NCBI RefSeq assembly: GCF_000156235.1
Contig: NZ_DS996810.1
Location: forward strand, 248,001-312,000
Source of the DNA: Pseudovibrio sp000156235
Lineage (GTDB): Bacteria; Pseudomonadota; Alphaproteobacteria; Rhizobiales; Stappiaceae
Length of the DNA stretch: 64,000 nt
Direction of reading: 5' to 3'
Both the position numbers and the translations under genes were made by a program. This document shows positions 8,821 to 15,747 of this stretch, piece by piece; the first letter of the stretch is position 1; each line of letters opens with the position of its first letter. A model generated the notes under the pieces. The model did not search any database. It was not told the origin of the DNA and saw nothing but the letters and a program-made list of their open reading frames with translations.

Positions 8821-9270
8821 GAAACTCCCGTTACGGGGAGGGCAAGGCGAGCAGGCGGTGCCTGCGCTATTTGTTAGTTACGAGTCTTCGGCATCGGCTA
8901 TTCGCCTTGCCCGGGCATTTTGGTATGGCCAACATCGCCTCTTATCCTGAAAGACACGATAGCCGGTTTCCCGGAAGGACAATGGCTGTATCTGAGCAGG
9001 TTTCCTTGCTCTGATAGGTCCATTACCCCTGACATTTATCTCTCTGACCGACAAATGCCACTGCGTGATGCCCTTCAGGCTTGGGCCCTTCCTCTCAGGC
9101 CATGCAGTCACGCCTGAAAATCGGTGCCACCGGACCTTTGCAAGATGCGTTACCCCTCACAAAAGCCCCACCCAGCCCACGACACGCCGACGGACGGCCC
9201 GCCAGCTGCCCGTTACGTGGGCATGCAATGAGTATGGGGCCATCTTTCGCCAAGGGGGATAAGTTTTTGA
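8821..9270 (+). repeat. Dispersed structured element, copy A
   Basis: A non-coding block that matches the reverse complement of 55061-55543 along its whole length with scattered differences. Shared landmarks include GCGCTATTTGTTAGT, GAGTCTTCGGCAT, CGATAGCCGGTTTCCCGG and GGGGGATAAGTTTTT. It folds into several hairpins: GGGCAAGGCGA (8840-8850) with TCGCCTTGCCC (8902-8912) enclosing GCAGGC/GCCTGC; TCAGGC (9095-9100) with GCCTGA (9112-9117); and GCCCACG (9175-9181) with CGTGGGC (9216-9222). The last two helices are preserved in copy B by paired changes. Short ORFs in it are not conserved. It ends with a T-run in this orientation. It could be a structured non-coding RNA, a MITE-like element or both. 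Confidence 0.8.
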
Positions 9271-9315
9271 ATGCCCCATTGCCTGACGAGGTGCACGGGC
9301 AACGGGGCAGAGACG

Positions 9316-10149
9316 TTAAGCCCACGCTTGGATATTGCGGCTGATGAACTCTTTCAGGCCTTCTGGTTTGCTGCCTGTTGCAGCTTCTACGTCGTTTGTA
9401 AGAGCTGCATTCTGTCCGGCGCGGACGGAAACATAGACTTGTTGGAAGAAAGCGATGGCTGTGTCCGCAAAGCCTGCTGCTTTCAATCCCTGAGCGAACT
9501 GTTCCTCTGAGATGTTTTTGTAGGCCACGGGTTTGCCGAGTGCTGTGCTCAACTCCTTTGCGACTTCGCTGTAGTTTGGTGCTTCGCTGCCGGTGATGTC
9601 GAAGGCTTTGTTGGCATTTTGTGGGTTGAGCAGGGCTGCGACGCTAACGGCTGCAACATCTTTTGCGGAAATGAAGTTGATGCGACCATCGCCTGCCGGG
9701 GCATACAGCTTTCCAATGGCGATTGTCTGGGCGTCTGCCTTGGTGAAGTTGTCGTAGAAAAAGCTTGGGCGGACGATGGTGTAATCCACTCCGCTGGTGA
9801 TCAAAGCTTGTTCCACGAGGAAGAGCGGGGCTTGCGGGATGTGATTGATGCCCATGCCGGTGATTAGCACGATTTGCTTCACGCCGCTTGCCTTTGCCGC
9901 TTCAATTGCAGGGATCATGACCTGATCTGCTTCCATATCTACCGGGCGCGGGATCATCACAACTCGGTCTGCCCGCTTAAAACTGGTGAACGTTTCGGGG
10001 CGGGCGTAGTCAAACTCAACGACTTCATAGGTGGTGTCTGGTTTGGGCTGGCGGCTGCCGCCGAGAACTTTGACCGGCTTTTCTGCAAGCTGGCGGATGA
10101 TTTCGGTGGCCAGGGTGCCTGTTGCGCCGGTGATGAAGATTGTTTCCAT
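9316..10149 (-). CDS. NmrA-like NAD(P)-binding oxidoreductase
   Basis: A 277-residue atypical short-chain dehydrogenase of the NmrA / QOR2 group. The N-terminus ITGATGTLATEI (residues 6-17) is the GxxGxxx dinucleotide motif. VRPSFFYDN (about 127-135) and the C-terminal ITGSEAPNYSEVAKEL match the family, but the YxxxK catalytic pair of classical SDRs is not evident, which suggests quinone reduction or redox sensing. It is divergent from a LysR-type regulator, so it is probably that regulator's target. Assignment to the family is firm; the reaction is inferred. Confidence 0.88.
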   Translation of the reverse strand: METIFITGATGTLATEIIRQLAEKPVKVLGGSRQPKPDTTYEVVEFDYARPETFTSFKRADRVVMIPRPVDMEADQVMIPAIEAAKASGVKQIVLITGMGINHIPQAPLFLVEQALITSGVDYTIVRPSFFYDNFTKADAQTIAIGKLYAPAGDGRINFISAKDVAAVSVAALLNPQNANKAFDITGSEAPNYSEVAKELSTALGKPVAYKNISEEQFAQGLKAAGFADTAIAFFQQVYVSVRAGQNAALTNDVEAATGSKPEGLKEFISRNIQAWA

Positions 10150-10250
10150 GAGGGTGCTCCCTGTGTTGTTCAGAGCAATATGGCGTGGATTTTGTTTCCT
10201 TATTAGGAGCTATATTTGATATATATTGTTCCGAAAAAGGGATCAGTAAT

Positions 10251-11180
10251 TTGAAAGATGAGCTCAAACATATCCGGCGGCTTGCTGTCTTTGCCTGTGT
10301 GGTGGAGCAGGGCTCGTTTGCTGCAGCGGGGCGCAAGCTGAACATGGGGCGTGCCAAGGTGAGCGAGCAGGTGGCTTTGCTTGAGGAAGCGCTGGGCGTG
10401 CGGGTGTTGCATCGCTCTACCCGTAAGCTGAGTTTGACAACGGATGGTGAGCGGTTGTTGCCGCATGCGCAAGGGTTGTTGCAGCTTTCGCAGGATGCGC
10501 TTGCCTCTGTTGAGCAAGGAGCGGAGGAGCTTTCCGGCACGTTGCGGGTGACGTGCACGCAGGATTTTATGCAGCGGGTGCTTTCGCGATTTCTCAAAGG
10601 CTTTGTGCGGCGGTATCCGGCCTTGAAGCTTGAGTTGCTGGTGGATGATCAAAAGCTGGACCTGATTGAAGATGAAGTGGATGTGGCACTGCGGATTGGC
10701 ATTCCTGCTGATTCAGCCATGATTGGCCGGGTTTTGTGTGATGTTGAGTTTCAGCTCTATGCCTCCTGTGATTATTTGAGTGAGCATGGACGCCCAGCTT
10801 TGGTGAGTGACCTGAAAAATCACCGTGGCATTGACACGCTGGATGTTGCGCTCAACTCTCTTTCTCTGTCAGACCAGACGGGCCTGCGCAGACCTATTTC
10901 GCTGCACGCGATGTGCCGGACCAACTCACCATCTGGTATTTTATCGATGGTTGAGATTGGCTCCGGGATCGGGCTTTTGCCTTTATATCTTGTGCGCGAT
11001 GCGGTGGAACGGGGAACGGTTGAGCGGGTTTTACCGGACTGGAGCTTTGGTTCTGCCAAGCTTTATCTGCTCTATCCTTCCAAGAAGCAGCTGGCGCGGC
11101 GGAGCCGTGTATTTATGGATGAGTTTCGCAAATGGTTGTTGGAGACGAAGGAGGGGCGCTCTTTCTTCTTCACGGATTGA
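10251..11180 (+). CDS. LysR-type transcriptional regulator
   Basis: A LysR regulator of about 309 residues from the TTG at 10251. The winged helix-turn-helix covers the first ~60 residues (VEQGSFAAAGRKLNMGRAKVSEQ), followed by the substrate-binding domain with LELLVDDQKLDLIEDEVDVALRIG. A GTG at 10185 would add 22 residues with no family match, so the TTG start behind AAAGGG is preferred, though it remains uncertain. Its head-to-head position with the NmrA-like gene suggests that it controls that gene from the shared gap. Confidence 0.88.
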   Translation: MKDELKHIRRLAVFACVVEQGSFAAAGRKLNMGRAKVSEQVALLEEALGVRVLHRSTRKLSLTTDGERLLPHAQGLLQLSQDALASVEQGAEELSGTLRVTCTQDFMQRVLSRFLKGFVRRYPALKLELLVDDQKLDLIEDEVDVALRIGIPADSAMIGRVLCDVEFQLYASCDYLSEHGRPALVSDLKNHRGIDTLDVALNSLSLSDQTGLRRPISLHAMCRTNSPSGILSMVEIGSGIGLLPLYLVRDAVERGTVERVLPDWSFGSAKLYLLYPSKKQLARRSRVFMDEFRKWLLETKEGRSFFFTD

Positions 11181-11315
11181 AGCGGCGGATAAGAGGGTGT
11201 GTGTTTTGCAAAGGTCAAGTGATGGGCGGTTTGCTGGGTGTATGACTGGGGCTTGCGGAATGCAGTGGTGAGGTGCCGGGATGTGTACCCTCCGGATTAC
11301 AGAGAGGTGTTTTCG

Positions 11316-11894
11316 TTGAAACTTTCGTATCTGACCCTCGGCCTTCTCGGGGGCGCTTTTATGGTTGCCAGTGGTGCGCAGGCGCAGGGAACCATCACCC
11401 ATTACCAGAGTGAGGGAAACCTTGAGGTGACCCATAATGTGGGTTGTGTGGCGCGGGAAGAGACCAAGACGAGCTACACACCGGCAGACCTTTATCAATC
11501 CATCTTTGCCTGCATTGAGAAAGAGCAGTACCAAACGGCAGTTGATCTTTATGTGATGGCGTTTGCGCGTGGGTATTTTGATATGCTGCGCGTGAAGGAC
11601 AAGAGCGCGCATCAGGCGATCTCCGTTCTGCGACTGGTGACCTTTCAGAAGCTGAGCAAGGAACAGAGCGAAGCCTTTGGCAAAGCGCTGGAGGCGTACA
11701 GCAAGGATGGCATCAGCGGCGCTTGCAGTTTCTTGCAGGGCTCAGGCGCGCCGGACTATTACCCCAAATACATGGTGGCCCATGGCATGGGTGGCTTTAA
11801 AAAAGAAAGTGGCAACGGGCTGGTGACACCATTTGACGCCAGCGAAGCATGGCAGGTTTCCCTCGCCAAAACAGGTATCTGTTCTGCCAAGTAG
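11316..11894 (+). CDS. Secreted protein of unknown function
   Basis: Not recognised. From the TTG at 11316, which lies behind AGAGAGG, the product has 192 residues. It opens with a signal peptide (KLSYLTLGLLGGAFMVASGAQAQ) and probable cleavage after AQA. The mature part holds three to four cysteines (GCVA, FACIEK, GACSF, TGICSAK) and a helical stretch reminiscent of Sel1/TPR-like secreted proteins, without a clear repeat. The upstream extension of 26 codons has no membrane or family signal. A large imperfect hairpin follows the stop codon. Confidence 0.65.
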   Translation: MKLSYLTLGLLGGAFMVASGAQAQGTITHYQSEGNLEVTHNVGCVAREETKTSYTPADLYQSIFACIEKEQYQTAVDLYVMAFARGYFDMLRVKDKSAHQAISVLRLVTFQKLSKEQSEAFGKALEAYSKDGISGACSFLQGSGAPDYYPKYMVAHGMGGFKKESGNGLVTPFDASEAWQVSLAKTGICSAK

Positions 11895-11895
11895 A

Positions 11896-11935
11896 TGCTG
11901 GCCTGCGGGGGGATGGTATGTTCCGCAGACCAGCA
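11896..11935 (+). terminator. Large hairpin after secreted-protein gene
   Basis: TGCTGG (11896-11901) pairs with CCAGCA (11930-11935), with TGCGG/CCGCA inside. No T-run follows, so termination is uncertain. The rest of the gap to 12072 shows nothing that can be supported; a 97-codon ORF there lacks a ribosome site and family features. Confidence 0.35.
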
Positions 11936-12072
11936 GGGCGCCGTGGCGAGGGTGCGGGGTGTAGCTGCGTTCTCGCTTCCGGCACCGGAGCGGATGGCTG
12001 TTGCCAAATGCTCAGGGGCCAGCACGGCTCCACGCGGGCAGGTCCCCTTGCTTTGTGGAGCGCTGGGCGGGC

Positions 12073-12345
12073 TTAATCAGGAAGCGGAACGTTTATATTT
12101 ACCGGCTGCGGATGAGCGACCCGCTCTAAAGTTCCGCAGCTTTTTTGTAGTGCTTCCAGTCGGTCGCGGAAGGCATGATGCAAAGTGAACAAAGCATCGC
12201 GCTCGCTGCTGTGCTGCAGTCTCTCAGTCAGCAGTAAGTGCTGGATATAGCTGAGATTTTGCAGGTCTGAGACAGCGATGATGACTTCGTCAATTTCGTT
12301 TTGGAAAGTGTTTGTGGTGCCACAGGCACATGCGGAGTCGGTCAT
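12073..12345 (-). CDS. Small protein of unknown function
   Basis: Not recognised. A 90-residue product starting at the ATG at 12345 behind AAAGGGATTGAG. It begins MTDSACACGTTNTF, with two cysteines in a CAC, followed by a predicted helical stretch (NEIDEVIIAVSDLQNLSYIQHLLLTERLQ) that looks like a real protein and not chance reading. Its upstream region is unusually rich in inverted repeats. Possibilities include a small regulator or a gene of a decayed mobile element. Confidence that it is translated is moderate. Confidence 0.5.
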   Translation of the reverse strand: MTDSACACGTTNTFQNEIDEVIIAVSDLQNLSYIQHLLLTERLQHSSERDALFTLHHAFRDRLEALQKSCGTLERVAHPQPVNINVPLPD

Positions 12346-12396
12346 TCTCAATCCCTTTGTCTTGAGGGTGTTGAATAACCGCGCGACAGGCGGACT

Positions 12397-12591
12397 TTCT
12401 AGGGCCCACTGGCGAGCGGGAGGCTAGAAACCTGTAAGACAGACAGGCGAGTTTATTCCCCTCCGAAGAAGGTATTGTATTCACCGCCCTCCCGCTCATA
12501 GCAAAGGGTTTGCGCGCTACCTATAAAGCAGGCACAAAAAATCCGCTAGTTAACGGGAGCGGTAACCGCTGTCTTATAGGAGGTTTCTAGG
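12397..12591 (-). promoter_or_regulatory. Leader packed with inverted repeats upstream of small ORF
   Basis: Read on either strand, this stretch contains nested inverted repeats. TTTCTAG (about 12397-12403) pairs with CTAGAAA (about 12424-12430). CTAGAAACCTGTAAGACAG pairs with CTGTCTTATAGGAGGTTTCTAG (about 12570-12591) across a gap, with a 3-base insertion. GAGCGGGAG (about 12414-12422) pairs with CTCCCGCTC (about 12489-12497), and AGCGGTAACCGCT is self-complementary. On the minus strand it is the 5' leader of the small ORF that begins at 12345. The alternative helices would be mutually exclusive, as in an attenuator or a phage-type regulator RNA. Function is inferred only. The remaining gap up to 12744 shows nothing else. 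Confidence 0.45.
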
Positions 12592-12744
12592 CCTCACGTA
12601 TGAATGTGGAATGAAAACCTGAGGTTGTCAAATTGTCGGTTTTGACGAGGGTGTGGATGGTGGGGGATGTGGTGCTTCAACACCGCGCCTGAGAGCCCGC
12701 ACCGTCCCCAACACTGCCCGCGACCCACGCCCTTATCCAACCAC

Positions 12745-12760
12745 CCCAACACTAACAATC
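12745..12760. repeat. Flanking direct repeat of IS110 element, left
   Basis: The 16-bp sequence CCCAACACTAACAATC is identical to 13898-13913 and marks the downstream edge of the element relative to the transposase. Confidence 0.85.
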
Positions 12761-13706
12761 AACTCATTGCGCTGATTTTGTCTCTCATTCTTGCGTTTAG
12801 GATGACGATGATCTTTCTCATGAGGGCTGAGATAGCGACAATTGGCTTCTTACCATTTGTGATAAGACGTTGATAGAAATTACGAAGTGGACCTTTGAGA
12901 CGGGAGGCACATAAGGCTGCCATGAACAGGCTCTTACGGACCTCTGGCCGCCCACCGCGCATTTTCCGGTATCCACGCAGTGTCCCACTGTCATTTGGAT
13001 GTGGTGCAAGCCCGGCCAGTGAAGCCGCCTGTCGGCGTGTGAGTGTTCCCAGTTCCGGCATGGTTGCCAGTAAGGCAATGGCAGTGCGCGGCCCCACTCC
13101 GGACAGCGACTGATAAGTCGCCATGCGCTCAGATAGGTCCGCACTTGTTTGAATGAGCCTTTCGATCTGTTGATCCAGCCGCTCCAGCTGACGCCTGATA
13201 CAAGCCAGCACAATCTCGCAGGAGTGTTTGACACTGGCACATCCGGGGGCCTGAACCCTGTTCTTTTCCGCCACCTGAATATCCATGAGGTCCTGACGAC
13301 GGGCCACCAGCGCCACAAGATCGCTTTGATGTTTATCGCTCAACTCATAAAGAGGCAGACCCCGCCAGCGATCCGCTCCATAGGCTGCAAGTGCCTTAGC
13401 ATCGATATTGTCAGTTTTGCCAAGCCGACCAAAAGACCTTGTAAAGGCTTTGACTTTCAGCGTGTCAGCACGGTGACAGGCAATCCCGGCTGCGCATAAC
13501 TCGCTGACCAACAGAGCCTCATAACCACCAGTGGGCTCCAGCACCACCAATGTATCTGGTTTAAGGTGTGTCATGAACAAGCGAATGGAGCGCGAGGCAT
13601 TGGCAATCACCTGGACTGTCTGTTTGTCATGCTCACACAGTGCCAGTGTGTCCTTGGAAACATCAATGCCGACAACACAGGAAGGAATGGTTTTAAGAAA
13701 GGTCAT
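12759..13706 (-). CDS. IS110 family transposase
   Basis: A 315-residue DEDD-type serine/acid recombinase that moves the element with the help of a guide (bridge) RNA. From the ATG at 13706 the N-terminal RuvC-like domain shows Asp in GIDVSKDT, Glu in VLEPTGGYE and the acidic residues in KTDNIDAKALA. The C-terminal Transposase_20 domain has LSGVGPRTAIALLA and the catalytic-serine region RRQAASLAGLAP, followed by MRGGRPEVRKSLFMAA. No frameshift or stop interrupts it, so it may be active. The frame is open for 63 more codons upstream, but that part is the non-coding end of the element. Confidence 0.95.
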   Translation of the reverse strand: MTFLKTIPSCVVGIDVSKDTLALCEHDKQTVQVIANASRSIRLFMTHLKPDTLVVLEPTGGYEALLVSELCAAGIACHRADTLKVKAFTRSFGRLGKTDNIDAKALAAYGADRWRGLPLYELSDKHQSDLVALVARRQDLMDIQVAEKNRVQAPGCASVKHSCEIVLACIRRQLERLDQQIERLIQTSADLSERMATYQSLSGVGPRTAIALLATMPELGTLTRRQAASLAGLAPHPNDSGTLRGYRKMRGGRPEVRKSLFMAALCASRLKGPLRNFYQRLITNGKKPIVAISALMRKIIVILNARMRDKISAMS

Positions 13707-13897
13707 AGGAGTGATATCCTGATCGTGCTTCGGATTGTTTGCGGGCGTGCAAGCAGCGGCCCAATCAACTCTCCAAGCGGGAAAAGGAAGCGGCAGAGAA
13801 CCTTGATGACGACGGGTGAAAGCCCGATCCCGCAGCGGTCGCCTGCCACTGGTCTCCCGGAATTGCGGTTCGGGAGACCAACTCCACCCTAACACAT
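13707..13897 (-). ncRNA. Candidate bridge RNA region of IS110 element
   Basis: In IS110-group elements the guide RNA is made from the non-coding sequence 5' of the transposase. Here that sequence is 191 bases. It contains a perfect 10-bp stem, TGGTCTCCCG (13850-13859) with CGGGAGACCA (13871-13880), and an 11-base loop near the outer end, as expected for the first hairpin of a bridge RNA. Target and donor loops were not assigned. The identity is inferred from position and folding. Confidence 0.55.
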
Positions 13898-13913
13898 CCC
13901 AACACTAACAATC
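13898..13913. repeat. Flanking direct repeat of IS110 element, right
   Basis: The second copy of CCCAACACTAACAATC, at the outer edge of the 5' non-coding end. Its last bases begin the palindrome at 13912. Confidence 0.85.
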
Positions 13914-13939
13914 CCGCACAAGCAAAGCGCGATGCGGGA
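13912..13939. repeat. REP-like palindrome
   Basis: TCCCGCA (13912-13918) pairs with TGCGGGA (13933-13939), followed by CCCAG. This is one of the common alphaproteobacterial intergenic palindromes of the form TCCCG...CGGGA. Confidence 0.65.
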
Positions 13940-13977
13940 CCCAGCTGGGCGGTGGCTAAGTGTGTGTGCAGGCGGCT

Positions 13978-14006
13978 CTGGATCCCGGCTCGGGGGCCGG
14001 GATGAC
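13978..14006 (+). repeat. Palindromic repeat, copy 1
   Basis: A 29-base element beginning CTGGATCCCGGCTCGG and ending GCCGGGATGAC. It is identical to 15480-15508 and, except for the first base, to 55013-55040. ATCCCGGC pairs with GCCGGGAT. It lies just before the AT-rich nuclease-like gene. Confidence 0.85.
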
Positions 14007-14082
14007 GGGGGGATTTGTGCGTGCGTTTGTTCTGATAGTACGTTATCATTTTTGCACTTTTAGATTGTTATTTGAGGCGATT

Positions 14083-15438
14083 ATGAAGGGACTTTTTCCT
14101 GAGTTTGATCCCGGTGCTGACAAAGATTTTCAAAAGATTTGGAAAGAAGCGTTATTTGTTTTTGACACTAATGTATTGCTGAATCTGTATAGATATCAAA
14201 AGGAAACGCGTGATCAGTTGATCGACGTGATCGAAAAGATTTCTACTCGTATTTGGATACCGCATCACGTTGCTTTGGAGTTCCAGAGGAACCGCTTGGT
14301 TGTTATCGCAGACCAGCACAAGCGTTTTGCAGAGGTTCGCAAAACTGTCGAAAAAGCAAAAAGCGAACTCAATGGTGGAATTAATCTGCTGCAACTTGAG
14401 AAACGACACTCGCTGATAGATCCGAAACCACTGATCTCTGGTTTTGAGAAGTTAACTGATAAGTTTCTTCGTGACCTTGAAGAGACAGAGAAGAAGCAAC
14501 AAAAGTTAAACGAAGAAGATCCCGTTAAAAATAGACTCGATAATCTCTTTGATGGACGAGTGGGAGACGCTCCAAAAAATCAAAAAGAGATTGATGATTT
14601 GTATAGCGAAGGTGATAAGCGCTTCGCAAAAAATACTCCTCCGGGATATCTTGATGCCAGCAAAGATAAAAAAGGGCCAGATGAACACCTGCATGGTGAC
14701 ATCTTGTACAAGCGCAAATATGGGGACTATGTAGTCTGGAACCAGTTACTTGCGCATGCAAATACAAACGATGAAGCTTCGGTTATTTTTGTAACGGATG
14801 ACTCAAAAGAAGATTGGTGGTGGGTGGTAAACGCCAGTGGCAAGAAAACCATTGGTCCTCGGCCGGAACTTGTATCTGAGGCACTGTCTAAGGGAAACAT
14901 TTCCTCTTTCTTGATGTATAAGTCGGAAGATTTCTTGAGGTATGCAAATAAATTTCTTGAAGCTGATGTTTCTAATGAGGCTTTAGAAGAAGTGCGTGAT
15001 GTTGCTGAGTACAAATCGTCTACGCGAGACCGAATAAATAATTTTAAGAAAGAACGGATCGCCGAGGATTTAGTTTATCGTTGGCTACATGCGAGATTTC
15101 CAGATGCTGTAACAAGGAATAGATTTCCAAATTTTATAATTGATCATGATGGGATGAAGCTTGGATACGAGGTAAAATTCACCCATTCTATTGGGCTATT
15201 TCGTATGCTTGTCGATAAGGCGTTCAAATACTCCGAAGCGATTGTGTCTGAGTATGATTTGGAGAGCATTTTCTTTGTATTCATGACGAACGATCCAATG
15301 TTGGCGTCTCAAATGAAACAAGAATTTATCGTTTGGCATCATGACAATGGCGAAACATTTAGAAATATCCGAGTGTTCATTGCATATTTCGAGGATGACA
15401 GCTCTGAAGATGCTGTATTCACGTTGATGGATCTATAG
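14083..15438 (+). CDS. PIN-like (DUF4935/PIN_8) and PD-(D/E)XK-like nuclease fusion
   Basis: A 451-residue protein not known to me as a named system. Residues ~20-290 match the PIN_8/DUF4935 pattern: FDTNVLLN with Asp28, Glu66 in HVALEFQRNR, Asp215 in YGDYVVWNQ, Asp239/Asp240 in FVTDD and the block GPRPELVSE. These would form a metal-dependent RNase site. A lysine/glutamate-rich coiled segment (about 85-180) is inserted. Residues ~320-451 carry Glu328, Asp354 in FIIDHDG and GYEVKF (Glu363-x-Lys365), the layout of a PD-(D/E)XK nuclease. The start at 14083 follows GAGG; an earlier frame from 13960 runs through a repeat and is not used. Base composition is clearly AT-richer than its neighbours, it is next to an insertion sequence, and identical repeats lie on both sides, so it was probably acquired. 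A defence role is inferred. Confidence 0.75.
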   Translation: MKGLFPEFDPGADKDFQKIWKEALFVFDTNVLLNLYRYQKETRDQLIDVIEKISTRIWIPHHVALEFQRNRLVVIADQHKRFAEVRKTVEKAKSELNGGINLLQLEKRHSLIDPKPLISGFEKLTDKFLRDLEETEKKQQKLNEEDPVKNRLDNLFDGRVGDAPKNQKEIDDLYSEGDKRFAKNTPPGYLDASKDKKGPDEHLHGDILYKRKYGDYVVWNQLLAHANTNDEASVIFVTDDSKEDWWWVVNASGKKTIGPRPELVSEALSKGNISSFLMYKSEDFLRYANKFLEADVSNEALEEVRDVAEYKSSTRDRINNFKKERIAEDLVYRWLHARFPDAVTRNRFPNFIIDHDGMKLGYEVKFTHSIGLFRMLVDKAFKYSEAIVSEYDLESIFFVFMTNDPMLASQMKQEFIVWHHDNGETFRNIRVFIAYFEDDSSEDAVFTLMDL

Positions 15439-15479
15439 CTTCTAATCGAAATCAATACTGCTTGATTGAGTAGGGCGCT

Positions 15480-15508
15480 CTGGATCCCGGCTCGGGGGCC
15501 GGGATGAC
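15480..15508 (+). repeat. Palindromic repeat, copy 2
   Basis: Identical in sequence and orientation to 13978-14006, so the nuclease-like gene lies between two direct copies. The rest of the gap from 15439 to 15747 has no supported gene; its only other feature is the acnA terminator. Confidence 0.85.
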
Positions 15509-15679
15509 GGTGTGGGGGTGGCTGAGGTCTGGGTGTGTGGCTCTGGGGCCTGCATCGTGCTTTGCTTGGGTGGGATGATGCCGAGGGGAGCTGCTCTGAG
15601 GTGGATTGACCGTGGGGTGTTGTGCTGGCTTGGGATGGAACTGGTGAGGTTGGCGGGCTCTGAAGGTGGAGCTGCCAAA

Positions 15680-15707
15680 GAAAAACGGGCCTTGGAGGGC
15701 CCGTTTT
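15680..15707 (-). terminator. Intrinsic terminator of acnA
   Basis: AAAACGGGCC (15682-15691) pairs with GGCCCGTTTT (15698-15707). On the minus strand the stem is followed by a T-run, 40 bases after the acnA stop codon. Confidence 0.85.
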
Positions 15708-15747
15708 GTGGTTATGGGGGACTGAATAGTCTGCTTGTTGAGGTGTC

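Larger units (their letters stand above)
12745..13913 (-). mobile_element. IS110-type insertion sequence
   Basis: A complete element holding one IS110-family transposase gene. It is bounded by two identical 16-bp direct repeats, CCCAACACTAACAATC, at 12745-12760 and 13898-13913. One copy probably belongs to the target and one to the recombined core, as IS110 elements have no classical inverted ends. The transposase stop codon overlaps the inner edge of the 12745 repeat. About 190 non-coding bases lie on the 5' side of the gene, the arrangement of the IS110 subgroup. The element abuts a palindromic repeat at 13912, so it may have inserted beside a REP-like target. Confidence 0.85.

Noticed and set aside
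8821..9270. Long repeat considered as a retron, group II intron or IS
   Set aside because: No reverse transcriptase or transposase lies in or beside either copy, no intron domain V was recognised, and no target duplications were visible at the edges.
8750..9344. Several 65-87-codon frames within copy A of the long repeat
   Set aside because: None is conserved in copy B, where substitutions and length changes break all frames, so the element is treated as non-coding.
11895..12188. 97-codon plus-strand ORF after the secreted-protein gene
   Set aside because: It starts inside a hairpin, lacks a ribosome site and shows no conserved or structured residue pattern.
13707..13895. 63-codon N-terminal extension of the IS110 transposase
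   Set aside because: The frame is open but covers the non-coding end with the bridge-RNA hairpin; the family N-terminus begins at 13706.
13960..14082. 41-codon N-terminal extension of the PIN-like protein
   Set aside because: The extension is translated from a palindromic repeat and has no ribosome site; the ATG at 14083 has GAGG at proper distance and matches the domain start.
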